A DNA stretch of 64,000 bases from a virus. Under the pieces are notes generated by a model. It ran no database searches. It saw only the letters and a list, made by a program, of their open reading frames with translations, and was not told the DNA's origin. A program made the translations under genes and the position numbers. This document shows positions 50,108-57,716 of this stretch, piece after piece; the stretch's first letter is position 1, and each line of letters begins with the position of its first letter. The stretch lies in the IMG/VR virus record IMGVR_UViG_3300050120_000115, positions 24,954 through 88,953 of that record. One strand, given 5' to 3'.

Positions 50108-51248
50108 AAAACCCAATGTGGGGGTTAACGATCTCGCAACAATCAACCCCGAACTAGCGGCCCAAGCACACGGGTGGGACCCAACGACGCTAAGGATTAA
50201 CAGTATAGAGGTGGTCTTGTGGAAATGTGATAAAAATCATGTTTGGGAATCTACTGTCCATAATCGTACAGCTGGACATAATTGCCCGTATTGCTCGGGA
50301 CGCCGTGCTATTTCTGGCGAGAATGATTTAGCGACCATGCATCCAGATATAGCTGCGCAGGCGAACGGTTGGGACCCTACACAAATACTTCCCTATAGTA
50401 ACGTAAGAAAGCAGTGGCATTGCGATAAAGGTCACTTATGGTTAGCTAGTTCTAGTACAAGAGTATTCTGTAAATTGAATAGCGGCGGTAATGGGTGTCC
50501 TTATTGTAGTGGAAGATACGTGTTGACCGGGTTCAATGATTTGGCCACTCTGTACCCAGAGATTGCAGCAGAGGCCCATGGATGGGATGCTACGCTCACA
50601 TCGGGATATACCAATAAAAAACTAGATTGGATTTGTGGGAGTGGCCATGTATATTGCACCAGGGTCGGACATCGAACTTATTATGGGAGTGGATGTCCAT
50701 ACTGTAGTAATCAAAAAGTTCTTCCGGGTTTTAATGATCTTCTTACGGTTGATCCAGGTTTAGCTGCTCAGGTATATGAAGGAGATCCATCTATGGTTAC
50801 GGTATCTTCTGGAAAGAGATTTAAGTGGATATGTGGATATGGCCATATCTGGTCGTCTCGTGTCGCAGATAGAACTGCTGGCAAGGGATGTTCCGGGTGT
50901 GCTATTCGTGGTTTCAACACAGAAAAGCCTGGATATCTTTATTTATTACGCCACGATCTATGGGGAATGCTACAAATTGGGATCACCAATCTGCCTCAAA
51001 GGAGAATGAACAAGCACGCTGAACTAGGTTGGGAGATTGTAGAGATTAGGGGACCGATGAACGGTAATACCGTGCGAAGGGACGAGAAGGAAATTTTAAG
51101 GTTTCTTCACCGTAACGGTGCCGATGTCGGCAACGCAGGCATAGCCGGAAAGTTCGATGGCTACACAGAGTGTTGGGTAGAAGAAACTTACCCTGTCAAG
51201 TCACTTCAAGAACTCCTAAACGCTGTTGGGGAATTGGTTTCTGACTAG
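50097..51248 (+). CDS. treble-clef repeat GIY-YIG endonuclease
   Basis: A 383-residue protein. Four repeats of about 65 residues each carry NDLAT, then a CGxGH-like turn and CPYCSG (for example KCDKNHVWES, GHNCPYCSGR), matching the treble-clef repeats of DUF4379. The end (KPGYLYLLRHDLWGMLQIGI, QRRMNKHAELGW) fits GIY-YIG. Repeats likely give DNA specificity and the last domain cuts. Probably a homing-type element. Start ATG 50097 with GG-rich upstream; TTG 50088 is possible. Confidence 0.75.
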   Translation: MGARKPNVGVNDLATINPELAAQAHGWDPTTLRINSIEVVLWKCDKNHVWESTVHNRTAGHNCPYCSGRRAISGENDLATMHPDIAAQANGWDPTQILPYSNVRKQWHCDKGHLWLASSSTRVFCKLNSGGNGCPYCSGRYVLTGFNDLATLYPEIAAEAHGWDATLTSGYTNKKLDWICGSGHVYCTRVGHRTYYGSGCPYCSNQKVLPGFNDLLTVDPGLAAQVYEGDPSMVTVSSGKRFKWICGYGHIWSSRVADRTAGKGCSGCAIRGFNTEKPGYLYLLRHDLWGMLQIGITNLPQRRMNKHAELGWEIVEIRGPMNGNTVRRDEKEILRFLHRNGADVGNAGIAGKFDGYTECWVEETYPVKSLQELLNAVGELVSD

Positions 51249-51276
51249 GGTTTTTAGACTTCTTTAGTTATCCGTC

Positions 51277-51296
51277 TTCCCCCGGCCTAAAATTTA
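51277..51296 (+). repeat. dispersed boundary motif, intergenic copy
   Basis: TTCCCCCGGCCTAAAATTTA in the 65-base space between convergent genes, 29 bases after the GIY-YIG stop. It does not code for anything here. Confidence 0.72.
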
Positions 51297-51313
51297 GATG
51301 CGAGAAGGCGGGA

Positions 51314-51460
51314 CTAACCAACGCGTTGGAACTCAGTCATCTTATTACCCTTTACCATCTTGCAACGGTGGGCTACTTCTTTGATGAAGGAAGGCTGACG
51401 CTGGCGCTCATTGCACTTGGGGCATACCCACACTGACTGACGTTGCTTCTCGACTACCAT
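51314..51460 (-). CDS. small zinc-ribbon protein
   Basis: A 48-residue protein (starts MVVEKQRQSVWVCPKCNERQ) with C-x2-C and a later HRC, likely a half zinc ribbon. ATG lies inside the last codons of the upstream gene. Last gene of a four-gene minus-strand operon. Confidence 0.65.
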   Translation of the reverse strand: MVVEKQRQSVWVCPKCNERQRQPSFIKEVAHRCKMVKGNKMTEFQRVG

Positions 51461-51684
51461 GAATTTTCCTCGCTCGGGGGAAGGGACAAGCCGGGAACGA
51501 AGTCCACCTTCATAAGTCCAATGAACTGAGTGTAGTCTAGTGTAGGGATATTAGAATACATTGCTCCACAGGTCGGGCACTCTGCCTCCTTGCCTCCCCA
51601 GCTGTCCACCCAGTCTCCGCATTCCGCGCAACTAAAAATAGAGTACTCTATTGCTACGTCTACAGCTATCGGCTCTGGTCTCAT
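51454..51684 (-). CDS. small zinc-ribbon protein
   Basis: A 76-residue protein with SIFSCAECGDWVDSWGGKEA then ECPTCGAMY (C-x2-C twice). ATG 51684 overlaps the preceding stop as ATGA. A G-oriented motif copy (51462-51482) covers its last codons and the next gene's start. Confidence 0.62.
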   Translation of the reverse strand: MRPEPIAVDVAIEYSIFSCAECGDWVDSWGGKEAECPTCGAMYSNIPTLDYTQFIGLMKVDFVPGLSLPPSEENSW

Positions 51685-51950
51685 GTCTCGTCGTCCTCTT
51701 GTGAGTCTTTCCACTCATAGTACTTGTCGTTTTCTTTATTTTCCCGTTCCCCGATTGGATGAACACCAAGATCCTCAAGGTGAAGAAGGATTGGAAAGGC
51801 TAGTCCCTCAATCATCGCTCTTTGTGGTTTGTTGATTTTGGGAGGAGTACTGATGTTATTGAGGGCGCGGTACCAGCCGCTCAATTCAGCAACAGCCATG
51901 TCTAGTTCGGTAAATTCCTTCTCTATATTGTCGTACTTTTTGTGGCTCAT
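51681..51950 (-). CDS. hypothetical helical protein
   Basis: An 89-residue acidic protein, helical (KEFTELDMAVAELSGWYRAL, QRAMIEGLAFPILLHLEDLG). Overlaps both neighbours by four bases. Function unknown. Confidence 0.6.
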   Translation of the reverse strand: MSHKKYDNIEKEFTELDMAVAELSGWYRALNNISTPPKINKPQRAMIEGLAFPILLHLEDLGVHPIGERENKENDKYYEWKDSQEDDET

Positions 51951-52354
51951 GCTTCCTCATACCCGTCGAGCTGCTGTACAGCGTAGTTGATCATACTGTC
52001 ACAGAATATCTTTTGACTCGAAAAAAACCACGCGGGGCAGACGGAATTATAGATGTAGTGTCCGACGAGTTTGATCAACTGAAGAGGGCTCTCTAGGGAG
52101 TCGTTGCGGTCCCACGAGTACTTGACTCGTTCCGGTAGGTTCTCTTCCCCCCCGGCCAAAATTGCGGAGGCTTCTCGGTTCATGTTGATGAGCCACTCGC
52201 CAAGCTGATTCTGAGTTAAGAACTGCCACGACAATGCGGGCTTATCTACTTCAGACGCTTCAAAGTCTAGCATGAGCACGCTATTCTGCGAGCTATCCCA
52301 GGCTACTGTCGTGATAGCGTCAATTTCATCTTTGGAAAGCAAAGACATTTTCAA
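51947..52354 (-). CDS. hypothetical protein
   Basis: A 135-residue protein (MKMSLLSKDEIDAITTVAWD start) with ALSWQFLTQNQLGEWL and a C-terminal helical region containing two Cys. A motif copy at 52145-52163 reads AILAGGEE. GAAAGG precedes the ATG. First gene after the minus-strand promoter at 52.37 kb. Confidence 0.6.
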   Translation of the reverse strand: MKMSLLSKDEIDAITTVAWDSSQNSVLMLDFEASEVDKPALSWQFLTQNQLGEWLINMNREASAILAGGEENLPERVKYSWDRNDSLESPLQLIKLVGHYIYNSVCPAWFFSSQKIFCDSMINYAVQQLDGYEEA

Positions 52355-52369
52355 CCTTTCGTTTATCTT

Positions 52370-52398
52370 AGTATAGCATAAATGCTGATCTTTGTCAA
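52370..52398 (-). promoter_or_regulatory. minus-strand promoter
   Basis: TTGACA (52398-52393), 17-base spacer ending TATGC, TATACT (52375-52370). Drives the four minus-strand genes to 51314. Confidence 0.85.
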
Positions 52399-52523
52399 GC
52401 CTAACTGGTTATACCTAAAACTCTGGAAGTTTGAAATCCCTGATAAAAAGGCACAAAAACCATTTTGGCGGCGGCGGCAAACGGTCCCTATGAACAAAGG
52501 TTCAAGAAATATGAGAAAAGGTG

Positions 52524-52552
52524 TTGACACGGAGGAGAAAGTACTGTACACT
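52524..52552 (+). promoter_or_regulatory. promoter of the 52.5-62.9 kb operon, leaderless
   Basis: TTGACA 52524-52529, 17-base spacer, TACACT 52547-52552. ATG 52559 lies exactly seven bases after the -10 box. No other strong plus-strand promoter is seen for the next 3 kb. Confidence 0.82.
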
Positions 52553-52558
52553 GGATAC

Positions 52559-52756
52559 ATGACAGATATTCGAATTCGAACATATGCGGAAAATGAAGAG
52601 CGTACTCGCCGGTTTTTGGATCACGCTAAAGACGACTGGTATTCAGGCGATATTAAGGAAGCTGCCTTCTTGGCTACTTGTGCAGTCGCTACTTCTAATC
52701 TCGCTATCGCCGCCGCAATTTTAGCGCGCCCCCAGCCGGATAATGGAGTCATCTAA
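52559..52756 (+). CDS. small helical protein
   Basis: A 65-residue protein (starts MTDIRIRTYAENEERTRRFL) with an alanine-rich helix (EAAFLATCAVATSNLAIAAA). The start is set by the promoter; the frame is open further upstream but overlaps the promoter. A similar ARAQVYSTLAIAL helix occurs in the gene at 53.6 kb, so the two may be related. Confidence 0.65.
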   Translation: MTDIRIRTYAENEERTRRFLDHAKDDWYSGDIKEAAFLATCAVATSNLAIAAAILARPQPDNGVI

Positions 52757-52947
52757 TGACCTACACGCAATGCCTCCACTGCATTGACGAGGTGAGTAAC
52801 AATCCTTGCGACCTTGATTTATTTATCCGTCTCGCGGAAGGTGGAGAACATCCAGAAAAGGGCGAGTGGTTCCACCCCTACTATGCAGATGTATGGTGTC
52901 ATAACGCAGAAGGTACTAAAGCAGCCCCAGGGAGGGTACACGGATGA
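52756..52947 (+). CDS. small cysteine/histidine protein
   Basis: A 63-residue protein with CLHCIDEVSNNPC and WCHNAEGTK, likely binding one zinc. TAATG overlap with the previous gene, ATGA overlap with the next. Confidence 0.58.
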   Translation: MTYTQCLHCIDEVSNNPCDLDLFIRLAEGGEHPEKGEWFHPYYADVWCHNAEGTKAAPGRVHG

Positions 52948-53399
52948 GTAACATTTTTCAAATCGGGGATTGGGTCAGGTTCAAGGATGAAGACGACTTT
53001 GGTCTAAGTACGCACCTTAAGGTGGTAGACTTGAAACCAGTTGGGAATGGGAATGAGTTTAGTTACACTCTTTTTGACCCCGCATCCCCCGATGCTGAAA
53101 TTAAGAGCTATGGCTCCGAACTGGAACTCGTGGAAATTCTTGAAAGGGGGAAGACGGAACCAAAGACGAAAACCACCTACAGGATGGCAAACGGAGACCT
53201 TATCTATGGAGAGTACAGCTATGTAGGGGACCTAGAATTCTTTGAGGATAGTGATGAACCTACTGAACTAGTGAAAGAGACATGGGTACTCGTGTCTTCA
53301 GAACAGCTCACTATCCCCGGACTAGATTCAGAGGATGACAATTACGAAGACGACATTGTTCAAGCCGATGATTTACACCGATACAGCATGGGAGGATAA
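52944..53399 (+). CDS. KOW/SH3-like domain protein
   Basis: A 151-residue protein beginning with an SH3-like strand set (FQIGDWVRFKDEDDFGLSTH, EFSYTLFDPASPDAEIKSYG) and ending with an acidic tail. One of four proteins in this operon with G-D-x-V barrels. Three motif matches fall in it: 53084, 53135 (reads EILERGKTE) and about 53311. Confidence 0.58.
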   Translation: MSNIFQIGDWVRFKDEDDFGLSTHLKVVDLKPVGNGNEFSYTLFDPASPDAEIKSYGSELELVEILERGKTEPKTKTTYRMANGDLIYGEYSYVGDLEFFEDSDEPTELVKETWVLVSSEQLTIPGLDSEDDNYEDDIVQADDLHRYSMGG

Positions 53400-53401
53400 C
53401 G

Positions 53402-53599
53402 ATGGAGATCATTGAGGACAGATGGACCGCAGTAAACGGAAATGTTTGGACCAGAGAAGAGTTTTTAGATAAGATGGAGTGGGAGGGTGGTCTGGTAGAC
53501 ATGATCGGTTGGGGTGGTGCTGGTTGCTTCCCTCCGTCTCTCCGCGAGATGGCTAAGAGTATTGAGGATTTTGAGTTCGGGGAGGACGAAGGTGAATAA
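53402..53599 (+). CDS. small acidic protein
   Basis: A 65-residue protein (starts MEIIEDRWTAVNGNVWTREE) with Trp-rich helices and an acidic end. The final codons EFGEDEGE coincide with a G-oriented motif copy (53568-53586). Overlaps the next GTG by eight bases. Confidence 0.58.
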   Translation: MEIIEDRWTAVNGNVWTREEFLDKMEWEGGLVDMIGWGGAGCFPPSLREMAKSIEDFEFGEDEGE

Positions 53600-53939
53600 G
53601 CAAGAGGCACTAAAGAGTGCAGAAGATTCAATAGGTTTAGCCAGGACTGCTGGAACAGGCTACTTACCAGCGTATTATCTTGCTAGAGCACAAGTATATT
53701 CTACACTAGCTATAGCGCTCAAGGAGGAGCCTGTCCCCAATTCCGTTCCCCCCGTCCGAAAATTTAGTGGGCCGGGAGATGATGAGTACAATCAGGGGTA
53801 TGAGCAAGGACTATATGATGGAGCACACGACCTAGCAAAGTTAATTGACAATTACACCAACGATCCCTACAAGCCTTACGAGGCAAAAATTCAATTGATA
53901 CGCGAATCGTGTGGGTACGTTCTTGAGGTGGAAAAATAG
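53592..53939 (+). CDS. two-part helical protein
   Basis: A 115-residue protein. An alanine-rich helix (LPAYYLARAQVYSTLAIALK) and a C-terminal domain (EYNQGYEQGLYDGAHDLAKL) are joined by a proline linker, PVPNSVPPVRKFSGPG. A clean motif copy (53747-53767) lies exactly in that linker. GTG start with GGGGAGGA upstream. Confidence 0.6.
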   Translation: MNKQEALKSAEDSIGLARTAGTGYLPAYYLARAQVYSTLAIALKEEPVPNSVPPVRKFSGPGDDEYNQGYEQGLYDGAHDLAKLIDNYTNDPYKPYEAKIQLIRESCGYVLEVEK

Positions 53940-54091
53940 TGTCATTAACTTTTGACGACATGGAACCCGAAGAGGATTACGGACTGAACGACTGGCTAGA
54001 GCAATTGCTGGAAGAGACCTGGCTCGAATTTTTAGAGGCGGGGGAAGAGGAAATGCACGAAGGAGAGGACGCGGATGAACTCGATGAATGA
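53939..54091 (+). CDS. 50-residue acidic protein
   Basis: Starts MSLTFDDMEPEEDYGLNDWL; nearly half of its residues are D or E, as in DNA-mimic or inhibitor proteins. TAGTG overlap with the previous gene and a 17-base overlap with the CCA gene. A G-oriented motif copy (54027-54046) reads EFLEAGEE. Confidence 0.6.
   Translation: MSLTFDDMEPEEDYGLNDWLEQLLEETWLEFLEAGEEEMHEGEDADELDE
54027..54046 (-). repeat. dispersed boundary motif, G-oriented copy
   Basis: AATTTTTAGAGGCGGGGGAA on the plus strand, the reverse complement of the C form. It is a clean example of the inverted orientation. Confidence 0.7.
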
Positions 54092-55496
54092 CCTAGAGAC
54101 AACTGTTATGAAGATTGTCCACTTGGTGGAGGACGTCTACGGTCACGCTATCATTGTCGGGGGTGCCGTTCGTGATTTCTACATGTCCGGCGAGGCAGAT
54201 ATTTTTGAGTCTGCTACGGATATTGACCTAGAGATTTTCGGACTTCCCTGGGGGGACGTGAAGTGTATCCTAGAGGCTCTGGAGCTTGAGTACGATGAGG
54301 TTGGCGAACAGTTCTGTGTCTTGAAGATCAAGGGTCTCCCCATCGACATCTCCATTCCCCGCCGCGAAAATGTAACTGGTGCTGGGCACAAGGACTTCGA
54401 CGTTATCGGTGACCCTCATATGTCATTCGAAGAGGCTGCTAAGCGTCGTGATTTCACGATGAACGCCATGGGCTGGAACCCGACGACTAAGACATTCATC
54501 GATCCATATCATGGACGTTTAGCCATAGAATTAGGTAGGATATTTCATGTATCTAATAAATTCAGTGAAGACCCATTGCGACCAATCCGTGGTGCAAGAT
54601 TCTCTGCTAGATTTGGAATGATACTTTCTGGGCCAACTGGTGAATTGTGTTTTATTATGAATGAATCGATTAGTGACTTACCATCTGAGCGTATATGGAT
54701 GGAATTCAGACGTGCTCTTCTAGAGTCATACAAACCATCAACCTTTTTTTGGGAACTTGATTTAATGAAATGGTTAGAAGGTATTTTCCCAGAAATATCA
54801 GCATTGCAGGGTGTAATTCAAGATCCTGAATGGCATCCAGAAGGGGATGTTTATGCACACACGATGCACGCACTAGATTACTGGGCGCAGAATCTTAAGA
54901 CCGGCAACGACGAGGACGATTTGATCGTGGCGCTCTCCGTCCTGTGTCACGACTTTGGCAAAGTTTCTACTACAGAGTTTGTGGACGGAAAAATTCGTGC
55001 GCGGGGACACGAGGAGGCTGGAGCAGAACCCACCAAGAACTTCTTGCACCGTATGCGTCAGTACGAACTCGCTAAGCAGGTAATCCCCATTGTTGAGAAC
55101 CATCTGTACCCGCTCCATGTGGACCAATTTTCCGCGCGGGGGATACGGAGACTGGCAACGAAGGTCCCACGACTTGACCTCCTAGCCATCGTCTCAAGAG
55201 CAGACGTAGCAGGTAGACCCCCTATCGACCCAGCAAACTCCTTTGCCAAGATTGACGAGTTCGAGCGTATGGTGAGTTTAGTAGATTCTCCAGTAGGCGG
55301 CCCTAAGCGTTTGGCGACTGGGGATATGCTCATTGATATGGGTCTCTCCCCCGGTCCAGAATTTAAGGTCATCTTAGACCACGCTTATGAGTTGCAGTTA
55401 GACGGGATCATTAGCGATTCAGAAGATGCTTTGGAAGTATTGCATCAGCTGTTAGACGGTCCCATGACCGCCTACGGACACAATTTAGAAGATTAG
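54075..55496 (+). CDS. cca: CCA-adding tRNA nucleotidyltransferase with HD domain
   Basis: A 473-residue class II tRNA nucleotidyltransferase that repairs or adds the 3' CCA. IIVGGAVRDFYMSG at 27-40, catalytic Asp49 and Asp51 in ATDIDLEIFG, FEEAAKRRDFTMNAMGWNP near 118-136, and EDPLRPIRGARFSARFG. An HD domain follows (AHTMHALDYW, LCHDFGKVS). Codons 140-265 (about 54490-54870) are markedly AT-rich (33-40% GC) against 53-60% on both sides, so the gene is mosaic. No tRNA gene is seen nearby. Confidence 0.92.
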   Translation: MNSMNDLETTVMKIVHLVEDVYGHAIIVGGAVRDFYMSGEADIFESATDIDLEIFGLPWGDVKCILEALELEYDEVGEQFCVLKIKGLPIDISIPRRENVTGAGHKDFDVIGDPHMSFEEAAKRRDFTMNAMGWNPTTKTFIDPYHGRLAIELGRIFHVSNKFSEDPLRPIRGARFSARFGMILSGPTGELCFIMNESISDLPSERIWMEFRRALLESYKPSTFFWELDLMKWLEGIFPEISALQGVIQDPEWHPEGDVYAHTMHALDYWAQNLKTGNDEDDLIVALSVLCHDFGKVSTTEFVDGKIRARGHEEAGAEPTKNFLHRMRQYELAKQVIPIVENHLYPLHVDQFSARGIRRLATKVPRLDLLAIVSRADVAGRPPIDPANSFAKIDEFERMVSLVDSPVGGPKRLATGDMLIDMGLSPGPEFKVILDHAYELQLDGIISDSEDALEVLHQLLDGPMTAYGHNLED

Positions 55497-55542
55497 TTAT
55501 CCACAACCCATTTTGACCAGGGGAAAGACGGAATCTAAAGAT

Positions 55543-55570
55543 TTGCAAACGAGGATAAGTGTGCTATACT
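55543..55570 (+). promoter_or_regulatory. promoter upstream of Rpf-like gene
   Basis: TTGCAA 55543-55548, 16-base spacer ending TGTGC, TATACT 55565-55570. Leader of about 65 bases contains a tiny open frame. Confidence 0.7.
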
Positions 55571-55595
55571 TAAGTGAACAACAAGAGGAGGCTGA

Positions 55596-55619
55596 GTGAA
55601 AATAACATTCACCACGTAA
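55596..55619 (+). CDS. possible 7-residue leader peptide
   Basis: GTG AAA ATA ACA TTC ACC ACG TAA preceded by AGAGGAGG at 55584-55591. It lies between the promoter and the Rpf-like gene and could tune its translation. Confidence 0.35.
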   Translation: MKITFTT

Positions 55620-55643
55620 TTATTTGCTGACCATCGGAGTATC

Positions 55644-56057
55644 GTGTTTAAAAACATCAGAATACTAGTAGTAACCCTTTTTTTGTCCTTGTCCGTCTTC
55701 GTCGTTCCGGCTCCGGCTGGTGCGGCACCTATTCATCATCATCCAGTAGTTATTCATCAAGTGGTCCACAAGCCTGTGGTCGCTTCAAAACCCCTCGTTT
55801 CCCCCCTCCAAAAAATTCAGTGGTCGTGGGTCGGATTTTGTGAAACGCATGACGACTGGACCATGGAAGGCTCTCTTTACGCCGGAGCACTTGGCATCAC
55901 AAGGACTAATTGGATTGCCTACGGGGGGAGACGGTTCGCTTACGACGCAGCCCACGCGACCCCTTCAGAGCAGATCTATATAGCAACAGTTATCAACAAG
56001 GGTTATCCAGTGCCCGACCAACCTACTGGAATTTACTGTGACCCGCGAGGATGGTAG
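55644..56057 (+). CDS. secreted Rpf/transglycosylase-like protein
   Basis: A 137-residue exported protein. Residues 1-28 are a signal peptide (VVTLFLSLSVFVVPAPAGAA, cut near AGA-A). A His/Pro/Val linker follows, and residues 60-137 resemble the resuscitation-promoting factor fold: WSWVGFCETHDDW with the catalytic Glu after Cys, YAGALGITRTNWIAYGG, ATPSEQIYIATVIN. It should cut peptidoglycan outside the membrane. A motif copy (55799-55818) sits between linker and catalytic domain. GTG start with CGGAG upstream. Confidence 0.75.
   Translation: MFKNIRILVVTLFLSLSVFVVPAPAGAAPIHHHPVVIHQVVHKPVVASKPLVSPLQKIQWSWVGFCETHDDWTMEGSLYAGALGITRTNWIAYGGRRFAYDAAHATPSEQIYIATVINKGYPVPDQPTGIYCDPRGW
55799..55818 (+). 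repeat. dispersed boundary motif at linker/domain junction
   Basis: TTCCCCCCTCCAAAAAATTC, reading SPLQKIQ at the entrance of the Rpf-like domain. Confidence 0.7.
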
Positions 56058-56290
56058 CAATGACAGACATGAGCCTTCAAGAGGTGATCGACGGACTTCG
56101 CAGTGGTGTTGGCGTCGATATGCAAGAATTAATAGATAAGCTATTGACAAACGCATCAGATGCTGGTAGACTTAAAGTATTAGAAAATGCAGTAGACGAC
56201 GGAACGTTCGAGTCGTGGCCGATGTCATTGGGACTGGCTAACTATCTGGAGGATATACTCAGTGGAGAAGAAGATATTCAAGAAGGGTGA
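56051..56290 (+). CDS. small helical protein
   Basis: A 79-residue protein (MTDMSLQEVIDGLRSGVGVD near the start; ATG 56051 or 56060). Acidic, helical, no known family. Overlaps the Rpf-like end and the following GTG. Confidence 0.58.
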   Translation: MVAMTDMSLQEVIDGLRSGVGVDMQELIDKLLTNASDAGRLKVLENAVDDGTFESWPMSLGLANYLEDILSGEEDIQEG

Positions 56291-56912
56291 CCGGGTTAGG
56301 ATCAGAAATATGACGTATGGCGCTAGTCCTACGTATGTGGGCAGAACTGGTACTATTGACGAACGCTCTAACTCTGATTTATTCGGGGAACCTGCTTACT
56401 GGATTTATTTAGATGATTCTGAGAGGGGATTTAACGGTAAGGGTATTTTTACTGTTTCAGAGTTGGAGTTGCTTCCAGAAACCACGTCTTCCCCCGAGAC
56501 AATTTTTGATGTAGGAGACAGGGTCATATCCACGAAAGATGGCTTAAGGGGGGTAGTAACGGAGCTTGTAAATTCTCGTAACTCTGATTTTTACTTCGTA
56601 TGGGTTAGGTTTGATGGCCCTGGCTTCTCGGAGACTCGCAGAGATTCAGAACTCGTATTCGAGGGCGAGCCGATCAAAACCTTCACCGGATATCGCACCG
56701 GGGATATAACGGACACTCATAACGAAGACCAACGTAATGATAGCAAGGAACCTCAGTACTATGGATGTGTATTCCCAAATGGACGCACAGTACTTTCTTG
56801 GAACACTTCTGTAGAGTCCCTTTCTGTATTTGACTCCTACGCCGAATTCGAAAAAATACACGGACATTACGAAGACGGTTATGGAACCTTCATAGCATGG
56901 GACAAGAAGTAA
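56262..56912 (+). CDS. two-domain KOW/SH3-like protein
   Basis: A 216-residue protein with two small barrels: FKKGDRVRIRNMTYGASPTY (about 6-25) and FDVGDRVISTKDGLRGVVTE (about 82-101), then a third region ending GYGTFIAWDKK. A clean motif copy (56489-56507) falls in the linker between the barrels and reads SSPETIF. GTG start with GGAGG nine bases upstream, overlapping the previous gene by 29 bases. Confidence 0.62.
   Translation: MEKKIFKKGDRVRIRNMTYGASPTYVGRTGTIDERSNSDLFGEPAYWIYLDDSERGFNGKGIFTVSELELLPETTSSPETIFDVGDRVISTKDGLRGVVTELVNSRNSDFYFVWVRFDGPGFSETRRDSELVFEGEPIKTFTGYRTGDITDTHNEDQRNDSKEPQYYGCVFPNGRTVLSWNTSVESLSVFDSYAEFEKIHGHYEDGYGTFIAWDKK
56489..56507 (+). repeat. dispersed boundary motif between KOW-like domains
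   Basis: TTCCCCCGAGACAATTTTT, placed precisely between two similar barrels of one protein. Confidence 0.65.
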
Positions 56913-57163
56913 TGAGTGTTTGCGTACTTACAAAGTTCGATGTAGACTCTGAAAGGATTCTGGTCGGGGAACGAATTACGGAGGTTTTCAAGGACTGGCG
57001 TTCTGTAGAAGAATATTATCCAGACGTATTATTTCAGATTTGGCATTACGATGATATTGTAAAGGGATTGTACGCAGAAGTTAGGAATGACGTAAGGTTC
57101 GGGAGCGGAATGATTCATCGTACAACAGTATATGATGCGCTAATTTGTGAGGTGAAGGAATAA
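56912..57163 (+). CDS. hypothetical protein
   Basis: An 83-residue protein (starts MSVCVLTKFDVDSERILVGE), alpha/beta. TAATG overlaps on both sides. No family recognised. Confidence 0.6.
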   Translation: MSVCVLTKFDVDSERILVGERITEVFKDWRSVEEYYPDVLFQIWHYDDIVKGLYAEVRNDVRFGSGMIHRTTVYDALICEVKE

Positions 57164-57339
57164 TGGGAACTAGAACATTATGGGCAATCGTTGGGAGCTT
57201 TTTCCTTGTGCTGGATGGCTCTACGATTCAATACAGCGCACTTCATCATCACGTTTTTAGTCTTGTGCTGGCGCTGATTAGTTCGTTTCTCTTTTTTCTC
57301 ATCGCTGTACTAAACGGCCTAATGGCGGATGGTAAGTAA
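57163..57339 (+). CDS. 58-residue membrane protein
   Basis: Two membrane segments (WAIVGSFFLVLDG and LVLALISSFLFFLIAVLNGL). Starts MGTRTLWAIVGSFFLVLDGS. Shares one base with the stop before it and one with the start after it, typical of this operon. Confidence 0.65.
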   Translation: MGTRTLWAIVGSFFLVLDGSTIQYSALHHHVFSLVLALISSFLFFLIAVLNGLMADGK

Positions 57340-57716
57340 TGAACAGTTGGTTTCATGCCGTATCCGCTTCTAAGAAATGGGGCGGAACTCCAGAAGACTA
57401 CATTGAGATTGAGGAATTCATTGACTCATCCAAGGTTTCTCTGGGCGACGTGAGGCACCGTAGTTTGTATCATCATACTGAGGGCGTGTGGTTGTGTCAG
57501 AAAGTTTTTGGACGAATTGTAACTCTCGGAGGAGGTCGGCAAGTTCCCGTAAGATTAATTGCCGAGCGTCACATTATTGAGGATTTAGGGTGGTTGCCTT
57601 CACCGGCAGACTACTTGAAGAACATGCCGATCCAACAATGGTTCGGTGGGGCAAAACGTCGAGAGATGTCTTGGGAACAGTTAAAAACTATACCGGAGGA
57701 GGTATCAAATGTCTGA
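57339..57716 (+). CDS. hypothetical protein (DUF-like, HHTEG motif)
   Basis: A 125-residue protein. The first part (HAVSASKKWGGTPEDYIEIE, KVSLGDVRHRSLYHHTEGVW) and the end (RHIIEDLGWLPSPADYLKNM) fit a family common in phages in which a conserved His-rich stretch is found; function unknown. Confidence 0.65.
   Translation: MNSWFHAVSASKKWGGTPEDYIEIEEFIDSSKVSLGDVRHRSLYHHTEGVWLCQKVFGRIVTLGGGRQVPVRLIAERHIIEDLGWLPSPADYLKNMPIQQWFGGAKRREMSWEQLKTIPEEVSNV

Noticed and set aside
52721-52737. TTTTAGCGCGCCCCC near 52.73 kb as a motif copy
   Set aside because: The T run and C run are on the same strand in the wrong arrangement for either orientation.
54353-55365. Counting the cca copies as proof of the boundary motif
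   Set aside because: The peptides IPRRE and SPGPEF lie at family-conserved positions of CCA enzymes, so those two matches could be partly chance; they are listed but not relied on.
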